This document shows positions 27,060-36,164 of a stretch of DNA of 64,000 nt, in pieces. The notes beneath the pieces are model-generated. The model made no database searches and was not told the origin of the DNA. It saw only the letters and a list, made by a program, of their open reading frames with translations. The stretch is from positions 310,001 to 374,000 of the forward strand of contig NZ_PYFW01000001.1 of NCBI RefSeq assembly GCF_003020125.1, in the 5' to 3' direction. Source of the DNA: Bradyrhizobium sp. MOS003. GTDB lineage: Bacteria > Pseudomonadota > Alphaproteobacteria > Rhizobiales > Xanthobacteraceae. How positions within the stretch are numbered: the first letter of the stretch is position 1; every line of letters starts with the position of its first letter. Made by a program: the position numbers and the translations under genes.

Positions 27060-27079
27060 TTAGATTGTGCGCAATCTAA
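27060..27079. promoter_or_regulatory. OhrR operator 1
   Basis: Perfect inverted repeat TTAGATTGTGCGCAATCTAA (8-base arms, 4-base centre) in the ohr-ohrR gap, 50 bases before ohr. AATTG/CAATT-rich palindromes of this kind are OhrR-type MarR sites. Confidence 0.7.
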
Positions 27080-27091
27080 ATTGGTATGGCT

Positions 27092-27119
27092 CACATTTAA
27101 TTGTTCGCAATTGAATGTG
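27092..27119. promoter_or_regulatory. OhrR operator 2
   Basis: 28-base inverted repeat with 12-base arms (CACATTTAATTG / CAATTGAATGTG, one mismatch) around TTCG. It starts 13 bases after operator 1 and is nearer ohrR, so one regulator dimer per promoter is plausible. Confidence 0.7.
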
Positions 27120-27163
27120 CCGTCTGCCGGGCCCAGAATGAGAGGAGATCCCGTGAGATTCTC

Positions 27164-27625
27164 ATGCCTCGAAAACATTCGGCAGCGGACGCGCCGCTGC
27201 GGCTCGACAACCAGATCTGCTTCGCGGTCTATTCGGCCGCGCACGCCTTCAACCGCGTCTACAAGCCGCTGCTCGACCGGCTCGGCCTGACCTATCCGCA
27301 ATATCTGGTCATGCTGGTGCTGTGGGAGCGCGACGACGTGCCGGTCAAGGACATCGGCGAGAAGCTGTTCCTGGATTCGGGCACGCTGACGCCGCTGCTC
27401 AAGCGCCTGGAGGCCGCGCATCTCGTGAGGCGCACCCGTAGCAGCGAGGACGAGCGCCAGGTCCTGATCGCGCTGACGCCGCAGGGGCATGCGCTGAAGG
27501 AGAAAGCGCGCGCCGTGCCGCAATCGATCCTGGCGGCGTCGGACTGCTCGGTGTCGGAGCTGGTCGCGATGAAGGACGAGATCGTCGCGCTGCGGGATCG
27601 GCTGAATGCGGTGATCGGGGAGTAG
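27164..27625 (+). CDS. ohrR: Organic peroxide sensor OhrR (MarR family)
   Basis: 153 residues from ATG 27164 ([11 protein letters not shown]). The redox cysteine of OhrR is present near residue 20-22 ([18 protein letters not shown]), followed by the winged-helix domain ([43 protein letters not shown]) and the wing [16 protein letters not shown]. Oxidation of the Cys releases ohr from repression. A second cysteine sits near the C-terminus (ASDCSVSEL). An upstream in-frame GTG would place the start inside operator 2 and is less likely. Confidence 0.93.
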   Translation: MPRKHSAADAPLRLDNQICFAVYSAAHAFNRVYKPLLDRLGLTYPQYLVMLVLWERDDVPVKDIGEKLFLDSGTLTPLLKRLEAAHLVRRTRSSEDERQVLIALTPQGHALKEKARAVPQSILAASDCSVSELVAMKDEIVALRDRLNAVIGE

Positions 27626-27636
27626 TGGCTGGAGCC

Positions 27637-27880
27637 GCTTCTTGGCAAACGCTCGGCCGGATGTTGACTTCAGGTACTTTTCGAATGAGACGGCCTGCTT
27701 CTCGTTACTGAAGGCGATGTAAGTCTTGATGCGCCATGCCCCATATTTCGAGGTGTGCGGCACCTCGCCGGCATTGTGCTTTGCAAGCCGAGCCCGAAGG
27801 TCGTCGGTGATGCCGATGTAGAAATGGAGCGAATCGAGGCTTTCGAGATGTAGACGTACTTGATGGCGGATCGTCTCCGC
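27637..27880 (-). pseudogene. GIY-YIG nuclease-family gene, frameshifted
   Basis: Minus strand. One frame reads KYVYI and then needs a one-base insertion to continue as LESLDSLHFYIGITDDLRA...HNAGEVPHTSKYGAWRIKTYIAF...[17 protein letters not shown], the full pattern of the small UvrC-like GIY-YIG proteins of rhizobia. ATC-TCG stands where ATC-CTC-G is expected, so a single C seems lost after the GIY-type YVYI motif. The expected stop after KKRL is also gone, and the frame runs on across ohrR. I consider it dead. Confidence 0.75.
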
Positions 27881-28019
27881 CGTTCAACCTATTGGACAGG
27901 TATGCGCTTGCCGAGGCCCGGCTTCGCCCTTCGGGCTACGCCGCGGCAGCCTTCGCTAGCTTCGCTACAATAAAGCGGAGCTGGCTTGCCGAGCCGAAGC
28001 TCGCGAAGCGAGCGAAGGC

Positions 28020-28095
<76 letters not shown>

Positions 28096-28186
28096 TTAGT
28101 CCTTGTGGGGATCCTGGTGGATCACCCGCACCGGCGAGCCCTGGTGACTCGCGCGGTGCACCCTTTTTCACAGATCAGGGCCGATC

Positions 28187-28594
28187 TCAAGTCTCTTCAT
28201 CACCTCCGACATCACCAATGATGTCGGTTACGTCCTCATCGCCCTCTTCTTCGTCGGCAATGAAGGTCGAATCATCGTCATCGTCGTCATCGAGGGTCTC
28301 GTCGACCTCGATATCGTCCTCGGATTCGGGCACGACGGCCTTGACCTTGCCGCTGTTCTCCTCGGCGTCGGCCTCCTCGAGCGAGACCTCTTCGACCTCT
28401 GCCGGCTCCGGCGTGGCATCCGCCGTCGCCGCGTGCCGGGCTTCAGCGCCGCGGGGCACGCGTGCGGGCGCGACGGGGGCGATCGGCACGACTTCGCCGG
28501 TATAGGGCGAGATCACCGGATTCTTGTTGAGGTCGTAGAACTTCTTGCCCGTGGTCGGGCAAATACGTTTGGTTCCGAGTTCTGACTTGGCCAC
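28187..28594 (-). CDS. TIGR02300 family protein
   Basis: 135 residues from GTG 28594 (VAKSELGTKRICPTTGKKFYDLN), a start strongly conserved in the family; the extension to 28633 is not. A short N-terminal zinc-ribbon-like CPTTGKKFYDLNKNP stretch is followed by a highly acidic, low-complexity tail with a run of seven aspartates. Function unknown. It is a widespread alphaproteobacterial protein beside tRNA-Ala and aroA. Confidence 0.88.
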   Translation of the reverse strand: MAKSELGTKRICPTTGKKFYDLNKNPVISPYTGEVVPIAPVAPARVPRGAEARHAATADATPEPAEVEEVSLEEADAEENSGKVKAVVPESEDDIEVDETLDDDDDDDSTFIADEEEGDEDVTDIIGDVGGDEET

Positions 28595-28754
28595 GGCAGG
28601 AATCCTGGGAATGTCTGAAAAGCGGTGTTTCACTTGGCTAGTTGGCGGGCCGCTGTCAATAGCGCATTACGGGAGAACGACATGCCCGTGACGAGGTGCT
28701 GACCATGTGGTACCTGCGCCAAGCCCCTTCGAGGGCGCATCCAAGGACACGATC

Positions 28755-30092
28755 GTGACCCATTCCGACCAAACGAGGCCGCTCCAGGCTCGCGCCAGCG
28801 GGCCCCTGACCGGGAAAGTACGGGTGCCCGGGGACAAGTCGATCTCCCATCGCGCCCTTATCCTGGGCGCGCTCGCGGTGGGCGAGACCAGGATTTCGGG
28901 CCTGCTGGAGGGCGAGGACGTCCTCAACACCGCCAAATCGATGCAGGCGCTGGGCGCCACCGTGGAGCGAACCGGCGATTTTGCCTGGAAGGTGCAGGGC
29001 GTGGGCGTCGCGGGCTTCGCCCAGCCCAAGGCTCCGCTGGATTTCGGGAACTCCGGGACCGGCTGCCGGCTGGTGATGGGCGCCGTCGCCGGCTGCCCGA
29101 TCTCTGCGGTGTTCGACGGCGACGCCTCGCTGCGCAGCCGCCCGATGCGCCGGATCCTCGATCCCCTGGAAAAGATGGGCGCCAGGGTCATCTCCGGTGG
29201 TGAGGGCGGCCGTCTGCCCCTGACCCTTCAGGGCGCGCGCGATCCGCTGCCGATCACTTACCAGACCCCGGTTGCCTCGGCCCAGATCAAATCGGCGGTG
29301 CTGTTGGCGGGCTTGGCTGCGCCCGGCACCACAACCGTAATCGAGAGCGAAGCCAGCCGCGACCATACCGAGCTGATGCTCAAGCATTTTGGCGCGGATA
29401 TCACCTCCACGCGCGAGGGCACGCATGGCCGCAAGATCACACTGGCCGGCCAGCCCGAGCTGCATGGCGCCACCGTCGTTGTGCCCGCCGATCCCTCCTC
29501 CGCGGCGTTCCCGATCGTCGCCGCGTTGATCGTCGAGGGCTCCGATATCGTGCTGACCGACGTCATGACCAATCCGCTGCGCACCGGCCTGTTCACGACG
29601 CTGCGCGAAATGGGCGGCTTCATCGAGGAGAGCGACGTTCGCGGCGATGCCGGCGAGCCGATGGCGCGCTTGCGTGTACGCGCCTCGAAGCTGCGCGGCG
29701 TCGAAGTGCCGCCGGAGCGCGCGCCCTCGATGATCGATGAATATCTGGTGTTGGCGGTGGCAGCCGCCTTCGCCGAGGGCACGACGATCATGCGCGGCCT
29801 GCAGGAGCTGCGCGTCAAGGAATCGGATCGCCTGGAGGCCACCGCCGCCATGCTGCGCGTCAATGGCGTGAAGGTCGAGGTCTCCGGCGACGATCTGATC
29901 GTCGAAGGCCGCGGTCACGTCCCCGGCGGCGGCACTGTCGCCACCCACATGGACCATCGCATCGCGATGTCCGCCCTGGTGATGGGCTGCGCCTCCGATC
30001 AGCCGGTGACCGTCGACGACACCGCCTTCATCGCCACAAGTTTTCCGGACTTCATTCCGATGATGCGTTCGCTAGGGGCCGAGTTTTCATGA
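28755..30092 (+). CDS. aroA: 3-Phosphoshikimate 1-carboxyvinyltransferase (EPSP synthase)
   Basis: 445 residues from GTG 28755, which has AAGGA seven bases upstream; an in-frame ATG at 28707 is less likely. Sixth step of the shikimate pathway. Motifs fit class II enzymes: [45 protein letters not shown]. The glyphosate-site loop reads [10 protein letters not shown], with Gly at residue 101 where the tolerant Agrobacterium CP4 enzyme has Ala100. It lies upstream of cmk and rpsA, the common aroA-cmk-rpsA order, here interrupted by a small gene. Confidence 0.95.
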   Translation: MTHSDQTRPLQARASGPLTGKVRVPGDKSISHRALILGALAVGETRISGLLEGEDVLNTAKSMQALGATVERTGDFAWKVQGVGVAGFAQPKAPLDFGNSGTGCRLVMGAVAGCPISAVFDGDASLRSRPMRRILDPLEKMGARVISGGEGGRLPLTLQGARDPLPITYQTPVASAQIKSAVLLAGLAAPGTTTVIESEASRDHTELMLKHFGADITSTREGTHGRKITLAGQPELHGATVVVPADPSSAAFPIVAALIVEGSDIVLTDVMTNPLRTGLFTTLREMGGFIEESDVRGDAGEPMARLRVRASKLRGVEVPPERAPSMIDEYLVLAVAAAFAEGTTIMRGLQELRVKESDRLEATAAMLRVNGVKVEVSGDDLIVEGRGHVPGGGTVATHMDHRIAMSALVMGCASDQPVTVDDTAFIATSFPDFIPMMRSLGAEFS

Positions 30093-30148
30093 GGCCGCGG
30101 CCATGAGCGAAGCCCTCGATCGCGATACCTTGCTGTGAGGAGGTTGGG

Positions 30149-30556
30149 ATGCGCCCAAAAACCCTCGCTGAAGCCGTCGATCTCATACGCGCAGGTGCGC
30201 CACAGGATACCACTCTGGCCAAGTTCATCGATACATTCGACTTGGCTGCCACGAGCCTTGCTCAATACCAGACGATCGAGGACGAGCCGGCGCTGACGCA
30301 GAACGAACGGCTCGACGCTCTGGTCGGTGCCATCGCCGAATATCTAGCAAAACAACGTCGTCTTGGCCGGGTGCCGGCCTGGGTCTGCGATCCGGCCCGA
30401 CGCCTTGCCGAGCCATGGTTCACCGCGTCGTCCCCGTCCGACGCAATGCGCGAATATCTTACTTTTGCGAGCCCCGCGGAGTTCGCGTCTCGCAATATTT
30501 TCACCGAAGAGCGGCCATTGCGACGTGCGCGCGGGCCGCAGACAGCCAAGGTTTGA
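30149..30556 (+). CDS. Uncharacterised 135-residue protein between aroA and cmk
   Basis: Starts at ATG 30149 behind a strong AGGAGG (30138 region) and ends 5 bases before cmk, so it is probably translated. The N-terminal half is helical ([32 protein letters not shown]). The C-terminal half has [19 protein letters not shown] and [21 protein letters not shown]. That C-terminal pattern recalls short proteins encoded beside nucleotidyltransferase-like toxin genes, from memory and unverified; no such partner is present here. It interrupts a usually tight essential-gene cluster. I do not assign a function. Confidence 0.7.
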   Translation: MRPKTLAEAVDLIRAGAPQDTTLAKFIDTFDLAATSLAQYQTIEDEPALTQNERLDALVGAIAEYLAKQRRLGRVPAWVCDPARRLAEPWFTASSPSDAMREYLTFASPAEFASRNIFTEERPLRRARGPQTAKV

Positions 30557-30561
30557 GTGAC

Positions 30562-31200
30562 ATGATCATCGCCATCGACGGGCCCGCTGCCTCGGGCAAG
30601 GGGACGCTCGGCAAGCGTCTCGCGCACCATTACGGCTATCGTCATCTCGATACCGGCGTGATCTACCGCGCTGTGGCTTATGCCCTGATGCAGTCCGGTC
30701 GCAATCTCCGGGACGAGGAGGCTGCGGTCGCGGCGGCGCTGGAACTCGATCCCGAGAAGTTCGGCAATCCGGCCCTGAAGACCCAGAAGGCCGGCGAGGG
30801 CGCCTCGATCGTCTCGGCGATCCCGCGGGTCCGCGAGGCCCTGGTCAATTTCCAGCGGCAATTCGCAGCCGATCCGCCCGGCGCCGTGCTGGACGGCCGC
30901 GACATTGGAACCGTGATCTGCCCGCATGCCGACGTGAAGATCTTCGTCGTCGCCGATCCCAAGGTCCGTGCCCGCCGCCGGACCATGGAAGCACTGGCAC
31001 GGGGCGAGGAGGCGGACGAAGCGGCCGTGCTCGCCGACATCATCCAGCGCGACGAACGTGACCAGAACCGGCCGATTGCCCCCCTGAAGCCGGCCGCGGA
31101 TGCTTACTTGCTAGATAACTCCCAACTGGATATAGAAGGCGGCGTCCGGGCCGCCATCGACATTATCGAGGCCGTCCGAGCGGGCCGGTCGCGGGGTTAA
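30562..31200 (+). CDS. cmk: Cytidylate kinase
   Basis: 212 residues from ATG 30562. P-loop [15 protein letters not shown] (3-17), [33 protein letters not shown], and the lid [13 protein letters not shown]. It phosphorylates CMP and dCMP in the cytoplasm. The last codons are followed by the rpsA leader. Confidence 0.95.
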   Translation: MIIAIDGPAASGKGTLGKRLAHHYGYRHLDTGVIYRAVAYALMQSGRNLRDEEAAVAAALELDPEKFGNPALKTQKAGEGASIVSAIPRVREALVNFQRQFAADPPGAVLDGRDIGTVICPHADVKIFVVADPKVRARRRTMEALARGEEADEAAVLADIIQRDERDQNRPIAPLKPAADAYLLDNSQLDIEGGVRAAIDIIEAVRAGRSRG

Positions 31201-31466
31201 GCCGCCGCCGTCATTGGAGGAAGTGCCCGCTCCCGCTCTTTGAGGTCGATACCTCGGTCCCCTGTTTGGGCCCGACGCGATCCAGGCTCCGGACATAAGA
31301 TTTCCACGTATCGAACGCGCGGGCCCAGCCGGCCCGCTTCCGCTGTTTCGCCTCTCAGGCCGGAGCAGCGAGCGGTCGCTCGAAGGTTTTGCGGACCTTC
31401 CGACACTGCGTGTGCGATGCGCCCATGAACCCAACGGCCGGCACGACATCCGCAAATGGAGAACAA
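31201..31466 (+). other. rpsA leader
   Basis: 266 bases between cmk and rpsA with no gene. The length suits a promoter plus an S1-autoregulated leader, but I saw no specific conserved motif. Confidence 0.4.
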
Positions 31467-33173
31467 ATGGCTTCGACTTCTGCTGATACCTATAGCCCGT
31501 CGCGCGACGATTTCGCCGCGATGCTCGACGAGTCCTTCGCAGGCGGCAACCTGCAGGAAAGCTCCGTCATCAAGGGCAAGGTGGTTGCAATTGAAAAGGA
31601 CATGGCCGTCATCGACGTCGGCCTGAAGACCGAGGGCCGCGTCGCCCTGCGTGAATTTTCCGGCCCCGGCCGTGAGTCCGACCTGAAGGTCGGCGATGAG
31701 GTCGAAGTGTTCCTCGATCGGATCGAGAACGCGCTTGGCGAAGCCGTGCTGTCGCGCGACAAGGCGCGCCGCGAAGAGAGCTGGGGCAAGCTCGAGAAGG
31801 CCTTCCAGAACAACGAGAAGGTCAACGGCGTCATCTTCAACCAGGTCAAGGGCGGCTTCACCGTCGACCTCGACGGTGCCGTGGCCTTCCTGCCGCGCTC
31901 GCAGGTCGACATCCGTCCGATCCGCGACGTTGCGCCGCTGATGAACAACTCGCAGCCGTTCCAGATCCTCAAGATGGACCGTCGCCGCGGCAACATCGTC
32001 GTGTCCCGCCGCACGGTTCTCGAAGAGACCCGCGCCGAGCAGCGTCAGGAGCTGGTGCAGAACCTCGAAGAGGGTCAGGTCATCGACGGCGTGGTCAAGA
32101 ACATCACCGATTACGGTGCGTTCGTTGATCTCGGCGGCATCGACGGCCTGCTGCACGTCACCGACATCGCGTGGCGCCGCGTCAACCACCCGACCGAGGT
32201 GCTCTCGATCGGCCAGACCGTGAAGGTCAAGATCATCAAGATCAACCACGAGACGCACCGCATCTCGCTGGGCATGAAGCAGCTGCTGGACGATCCGTGG
32301 CAGGGCATCGAAGCCAAGTACCCGCTGGGTGCCCGCTTCACCGGCCGCGTCACCAACATTACCGACTACGGTGCGTTCGTCGAGCTCGAGCCGGGCATCG
32401 AAGGCCTGATCCACGTCTCCGAGATGTCGTGGACCAAGAAGAACATGCACCCCGGCAAGATCGTTTCGACCTCGCAGGAAGTCGAAGTGCAGGTGCTGGA
32501 AGTCGATTCCGTCAAGCGCCGCATTTCGCTCGGCCTCAAGCAGACCATGCGCAACCCCTGGGAGGTCTTCGTCGAAGGTCACCCGACCGGTTCGACGGTC
32601 GAGGGCGAGGTCAAGAACAAGACCGAGTTCGGTCTGTTCCTGGGTCTCGAAGGCGACGTCGACGGCATGGTCCATCTCTCCGACCTCGACTGGAAGCTTC
32701 CGGGCGAGCAGGTGATCGACAACTACAAGAAGGGCGACATGGTGAAGGCCGTGGTGCTCGATGTGGACGTCGAGAAGGAGCGCATCTCGCTCGGCATCAA
32801 GCAGCTCGAAGGCGACCCCTTCGCCGAGCCGGGCGATGTCAAGAAGGGCGCGGTCGTGACCTGCGAAGTGCTCGAAGTGAAGGAAAGCGGTATCGAGGTG
32901 AAGATCGCCGGTACCGACTTCACCACCTTCGTCAAGCGCTCGGAGCTTGCCCGTGATCGCAACGACCAGCGCGCCGAACGCTTTGCCGTCGGCGAGAAGG
33001 TCGATGCCCGCGTGATCCAGTTCGACAAGAAGGCCCGCAAGGTCCAGGTGTCGATCAAGGCGCTCGAGGTTGCCGAAGAGAAGGAAGCTATTGCGCAGTA
33101 CGGCTCCTCCGATTCGGGAGCAACGCTCGGCGACATCCTGGGCACCGCGCTCAAGAACCGCGACAGCAAGTAA
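31467..33173 (+). CDS. rpsA: 30S ribosomal protein S1
   Basis: 568 residues from ATG 31467 (MASTSADTYSPSRDDF). Six S1 OB-fold repeats: the first two are ribosome-binding (VIKGKVVAIEKDMAVIDVGLKTEG; VNGVIFNQVKGGFTVDLDGAVAFLP) and the next four have the IxxITDYGAFVDLGGIDGLLHVTDI type pattern. It recruits mRNA to the 30S subunit. A strong terminator follows. Confidence 0.97.
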   Translation: MASTSADTYSPSRDDFAAMLDESFAGGNLQESSVIKGKVVAIEKDMAVIDVGLKTEGRVALREFSGPGRESDLKVGDEVEVFLDRIENALGEAVLSRDKARREESWGKLEKAFQNNEKVNGVIFNQVKGGFTVDLDGAVAFLPRSQVDIRPIRDVAPLMNNSQPFQILKMDRRRGNIVVSRRTVLEETRAEQRQELVQNLEEGQVIDGVVKNITDYGAFVDLGGIDGLLHVTDIAWRRVNHPTEVLSIGQTVKVKIIKINHETHRISLGMKQLLDDPWQGIEAKYPLGARFTGRVTNITDYGAFVELEPGIEGLIHVSEMSWTKKNMHPGKIVSTSQEVEVQVLEVDSVKRRISLGLKQTMRNPWEVFVEGHPTGSTVEGEVKNKTEFGLFLGLEGDVDGMVHLSDLDWKLPGEQVIDNYKKGDMVKAVVLDVDVEKERISLGIKQLEGDPFAEPGDVKKGAVVTCEVLEVKESGIEVKIAGTDFTTFVKRSELARDRNDQRAERFAVGEKVDARVIQFDKKARKVQVSIKALEVAEEKEAIAQYGSSDSGATLGDILGTALKNRDSK

Positions 33174-33196
33174 GCGAAACGCATTTCGCTGCATCG

Positions 33197-33226
33197 AAGC
33201 CCCGGCGCGAGCCGGGGCTTTTTGTT
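33197..33226 (+). terminator. Rho-independent terminator of rpsA
   Basis: Perfect 10-base stem AAGCCCCGGC / GCCGGGGCTT with GCGA loop, followed by TTTTGTT, 24 bases after the rpsA stop. Confidence 0.9.
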
Positions 33227-33236
33227 GTGCCATGCT

Positions 33237-33379
33237 CCGCTGTCGTCTCGGGGCGGGCGAAGCGAGAGCCCGGGATCCGTAAACACATGATCGAGATTGG
33301 CGAAGACTCGTGGCTGCCAACTCGCGCGACAACTTCTTCCAGGGGATATGGGGCCCCGCCTTCGCGGGGACGACAGCGG
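33237..33379. repeat. MITE-like intergenic element with terminal inverted repeats, family E
   Basis: 143 bases bounded by perfect 11-base inverted repeats CCGCTGTCGTC / GACGACAGCGG. The interior contains GGGCCCCGCCTTCGCGGGG and no reading frame. Only one copy is seen here. It accounts for most of the rpsA-sppA gap. Confidence 0.7.
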
Positions 33380-33517
33380 AGGACGTGACGACGTACTTGG
33401 CCGCAGGGCCGCAGGCCTTGTTTTCTTCAAATTGCGCCGCAATTGATGTATCGAGATAAGCCAATGGTCACGCTGTGACGGCACAACGCGCCTGGCCTTT
33501 CATTTGGAGATATTGGG

Positions 33518-34498
33518 ATGTCGCTCGATTCGGACATCATCGTCGATCGCCGCAGGATCCGCCGCAAGCTGACGTTCTGGCGCGTGATGGCTGCGCTGAT
33601 CGCGATCGCGGCGATTGCGAGCTTTGCGCTGATCGCGACACCCGGCGCGCGCGGCACCTTCGCCTCCGCCGGTTCGATCGCACGGGTTCAGATCGAGGGC
33701 CTGATCCGCAGCGATTCCGATCGCACGCAGGCGCTGGAGCGGCTGGAGAATTCGCAGGCCGCGGCCGTCATCGTTCACATCAACTCGCCGGGCGGTACCA
33801 CCGCCGGCTCCGAGCAACTCTACGATTCGCTTGTCCGGCTCAAGGCGAAGAAGCCGCTGGTCGTGGTGGTCGAGGGCCTGGCTGCCTCGGGCGGCTACAT
33901 CACGGCGATTGCCAGCGACCACATCATCGCCCAGCAGAGCTCGCTGGTCGGGTCGATCGGCGTCCTGTTCCAATATCCCAACGTCAGCGAGCTGCTGAAG
34001 ACCATCGGCGTCAAGGTCGAGGAGGTCAAATCGTCGCCGCTGAAGGCCGCACCCAACGGTTTCGAGCCGACCAGTCCCGAAGCGCGGGCTGCCCTCGATG
34101 CGCTGGTGAAGGATTCCTACGCCTGGTTCAGGGGATTGGTGAAGGAACGGCGTGGCATGGATGACACGCAGCTCGAGAAAGTGGCTGACGGCCGCGTCTT
34201 CACCGGACGTCAGGCGATCGATCTCAAGCTGATTGATCAGATCGGCGACGAGAAGACGGCGGTGACCTGGCTGGTCGAGCAGAAGAGCGTCAAGAAGGGT
34301 CTTCCGGTACGCGACTACAAGCTCCAGCCGCGCTTTGGCGATCTGCCGTTCCTCAAGACGGCGGCTGCCGTTACGCTGGAAGCGCTCGGTTTGGGCTCGA
34401 TTGCGCATCAAATCGGCCAAACCGGCGTCGCGCAGGCGGTCGATCGGTTCGGAATGGATGGAATGCTCGCCCTGTGGCAACCGGCCGCCTCAAATTGA
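33518..34498 (+). CDS. sppA: Signal peptide peptidase SppA, short form
   Basis: 326-residue S49 peptidase with an N-terminal membrane anchor (VMAALIAIAAIASFALIATPG, about 24-44). Conserved INSPGGT and the nucleophile serine in EGLAASGGYITAI; the Lys of the dyad should lie in the downstream SSPLKAAPNGFEPTS region, as in short bacterial SppA. It cleaves remnant signal peptides in the membrane. It precedes ihfB, a conserved pairing. Confidence 0.92.
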   Translation: MSLDSDIIVDRRRIRRKLTFWRVMAALIAIAAIASFALIATPGARGTFASAGSIARVQIEGLIRSDSDRTQALERLENSQAAAVIVHINSPGGTTAGSEQLYDSLVRLKAKKPLVVVVEGLAASGGYITAIASDHIIAQQSSLVGSIGVLFQYPNVSELLKTIGVKVEEVKSSPLKAAPNGFEPTSPEARAALDALVKDSYAWFRGLVKERRGMDDTQLEKVADGRVFTGRQAIDLKLIDQIGDEKTAVTWLVEQKSVKKGLPVRDYKLQPRFGDLPFLKTAAAVTLEALGLGSIAHQIGQTGVAQAVDRFGMDGMLALWQPAASN

Positions 34499-34535
34499 CG
34501 GGGCTGGGCGAGCGTCCGATGATTTTCCCGTCTGA

Positions 34536-34561
34536 CGGGCGTCGGGTCAGCCCGCTTTTTC
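34536..34561 (+). terminator. Possible terminator of sppA
   Basis: Short stem CGGGC / GCCCG (34536-34554) followed by CTTTTTC, 37 bases after the sppA stop. The stem is weak. Confidence 0.45.
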
Positions 34562-34669
34562 GGCATTTGTCACGCATTTTCACGATCCTCAATCTTGATT
34601 TAGCGTCTTGACAGATCAAGGTATTTTCACGGAAATGGTCATCCGCACGCTCCCGGGTCCTATCTCTCG

Positions 34670-34975
34670 ATGATCAAATCCGAACTTGTTCAGCGTATCG
34701 CCGAGCACAACCCGCATCTGTACCAGCGGGATGTCGAGAACATTGTGAATGCGATTCTCGAAGAGATCGTAGCGGCTCTCGCGCGCGGTGACCGCGTCGA
34801 GCTGCGCGGCTTCGGTGCTTTCTCGGTCAAGCATCGCCCTGCACGCGCCGGGCGCAATCCACGCACGGGCGCTCATGTGCCTGTCGATCAGAAGAGCGTT
34901 CCGTTCTTCAAGACCGGCAAGGAAATGCGCGAGCGGCTGAACCGCGACCATCCGGATCCCGGCGCGCCCGACTAA
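34670..34975 (+). CDS. ihfB: Integration host factor beta subunit
   Basis: 101 residues. [30 protein letters not shown] is the IHF-beta start, [15 protein letters not shown] the beta arm base, and [11 protein letters not shown] carries the DNA-intercalating proline. It bends DNA with IHF-alpha, which matters for RpoN promoters such as those controlled by rpoN in this window. Confidence 0.96.
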   Translation: MIKSELVQRIAEHNPHLYQRDVENIVNAILEEIVAALARGDRVELRGFGAFSVKHRPARAGRNPRTGAHVPVDQKSVPFFKTGKEMRERLNRDHPDPGAPD

Positions 34976-35048
34976 GGATGTCGACGTCGGGGTTTAACCG
35001 ATAGCCGCATGATGCGGCCGCAAGCTTGATTCAAGACGAGCGATCGCG

Positions 35049-35441
35049 ATGAGAAAGTTCCTGACCGCGCTGATCGTGATTCCGCTGGGCCTGATCCTGG
35101 TGGCCTTCGCCGTTGCCAACCGGCACTTCGTCACGGTCTCGTTCGATCCCTTCATCGCGAACGACCCGTCATTGTCGGCGACGCTGCCGCTGTTCATGCT
35201 CCTGATCCTGGTTGCCGCCCTCGGCGTCTTCGCCGGCGGCTGTGCCGTCTGGCTCGGTCAGCGGCACTGGCGCCGCGCAGCGCGCCGCCACGAGGCGGAT
35301 TCACGGGCTGCCAGGGTCGAATTGGCCGATTTGCGGGCCCAGGCGGCCGCAGCAAAGCCGGCCTCGCAGCGGCTTCCCGTTCCCTCCGGGGTCGGGCTTT
35401 ACGGGCCCATCGGGCGAGACAAGCAGCGCGCGACGTTGTAG
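35049..35441 (+). CDS. LapA domain-containing (DUF1049) membrane protein
   Basis: 130 residues with two transmembrane helices (FLTALIVIPLGLILVAFAVANR and LPLFMLLILVAALGVFAGGCAVWLG) joined by HFVTVSFDPFIAND, followed by a basic, coiled cytoplasmic region. Matches the LapA/DUF1049 family implicated in LPS assembly in E. coli. It lies between ihfB and trpF, a conserved alphaproteobacterial order. Confidence 0.88.
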   Translation: MRKFLTALIVIPLGLILVAFAVANRHFVTVSFDPFIANDPSLSATLPLFMLLILVAALGVFAGGCAVWLGQRHWRRAARRHEADSRAARVELADLRAQAAAAKPASQRLPVPSGVGLYGPIGRDKQRATL

Positions 35442-35504
35442 AAGCGCCCGACCGAAAACCCCGTTTTCCGGCTGCACCTTGCGGCCTCCTTTTGCTTTGA
35501 GCCC

Positions 35505-36164
35505 ATGTCCCTGCTCGTCAAAATCTGCGGCCTGACTACGCGCGAGACGCTTCAAACGGCGCTTGAGGCGGGTGCGGATATGGTGGGGTTCGTGTTCTTC
35601 CCGCCTTCGCCGCGGCATGTGTCGCTGGAGCTCGGCCGCGAGCTCGGACGCCAGGCGAAGGGGCGCGCGCTCAAGGTGGCGCTCACCGTCGATGCCGACG
35701 ACGCGACGCTCGACAACATCATGGACGCGCTGTCGCCGGACATTTTCCAGCTGCACGGCAAGGAGAGCGTGGCGCGGCTGCGCGACATCAAGCAGCGGTT
35801 TGGCCGCCCGGTGATGAAGGCGGTCCCGGTCGAGGTCGCTGCGGATCTTGCCGTGCTGCCCGGCTACACGGCGGTCGCCGACCGCATCCTGTTCGACGCG
35901 CGAGCACCGAAGGACGCGACGCGGCCCGGCGGCCTCGGTACGCCCTTCGACTGGCGCCTGCTCGGAAACCTCGAGCTCAAGCTGCCGTATATGGTGTCGG
36001 GCGGCCTTCATGCGCAGAACGTCGCCGAGGCCCTTCGCGTCACCGGCGCGGGTGGCGTCGACGTGTCCTCCGGTGTCGAGAGCGCCCCCGGCGTGAAGGA
36101 CCCCGAGATGATCAAGGCCTTCATTCGCGCCGCGCGCGCCAGCCAAGAGTTGAGTGTTCGATGA
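35505..36164 (+). CDS. trpF: Phosphoribosylanthranilate isomerase
   Basis: 219-residue TIM barrel; catalytic Cys in VKICGLTT (residue 8), Asp in ILFDARAP, and the phosphate loop [14 protein letters not shown]. Third step specific to tryptophan synthesis. The stop overlaps the trpB start (ATGA at 36161). Confidence 0.96.
   Translation: MSLLVKICGLTTRETLQTALEAGADMVGFVFFPPSPRHVSLELGRELGRQAKGRALKVALTVDADDATLDNIMDALSPDIFQLHGKESVARLRDIKQRFGRPVMKAVPVEVAADLAVLPGYTAVADRILFDARAPKDATRPGGLGTPFDWRLLGNLELKLPYMVSGGLHAQNVAEALRVTGAGGVDVSSGVESAPGVKDPEMIKAFIRAARASQELSVR

Noticed and set aside
31197..33464. 755-codon minus-strand open frame antisense to rpsA
   Set aside because: Repetitive Asp/Leu/Val/His product follows the periodicity of the S1 repeats on the other strand; a shadow.
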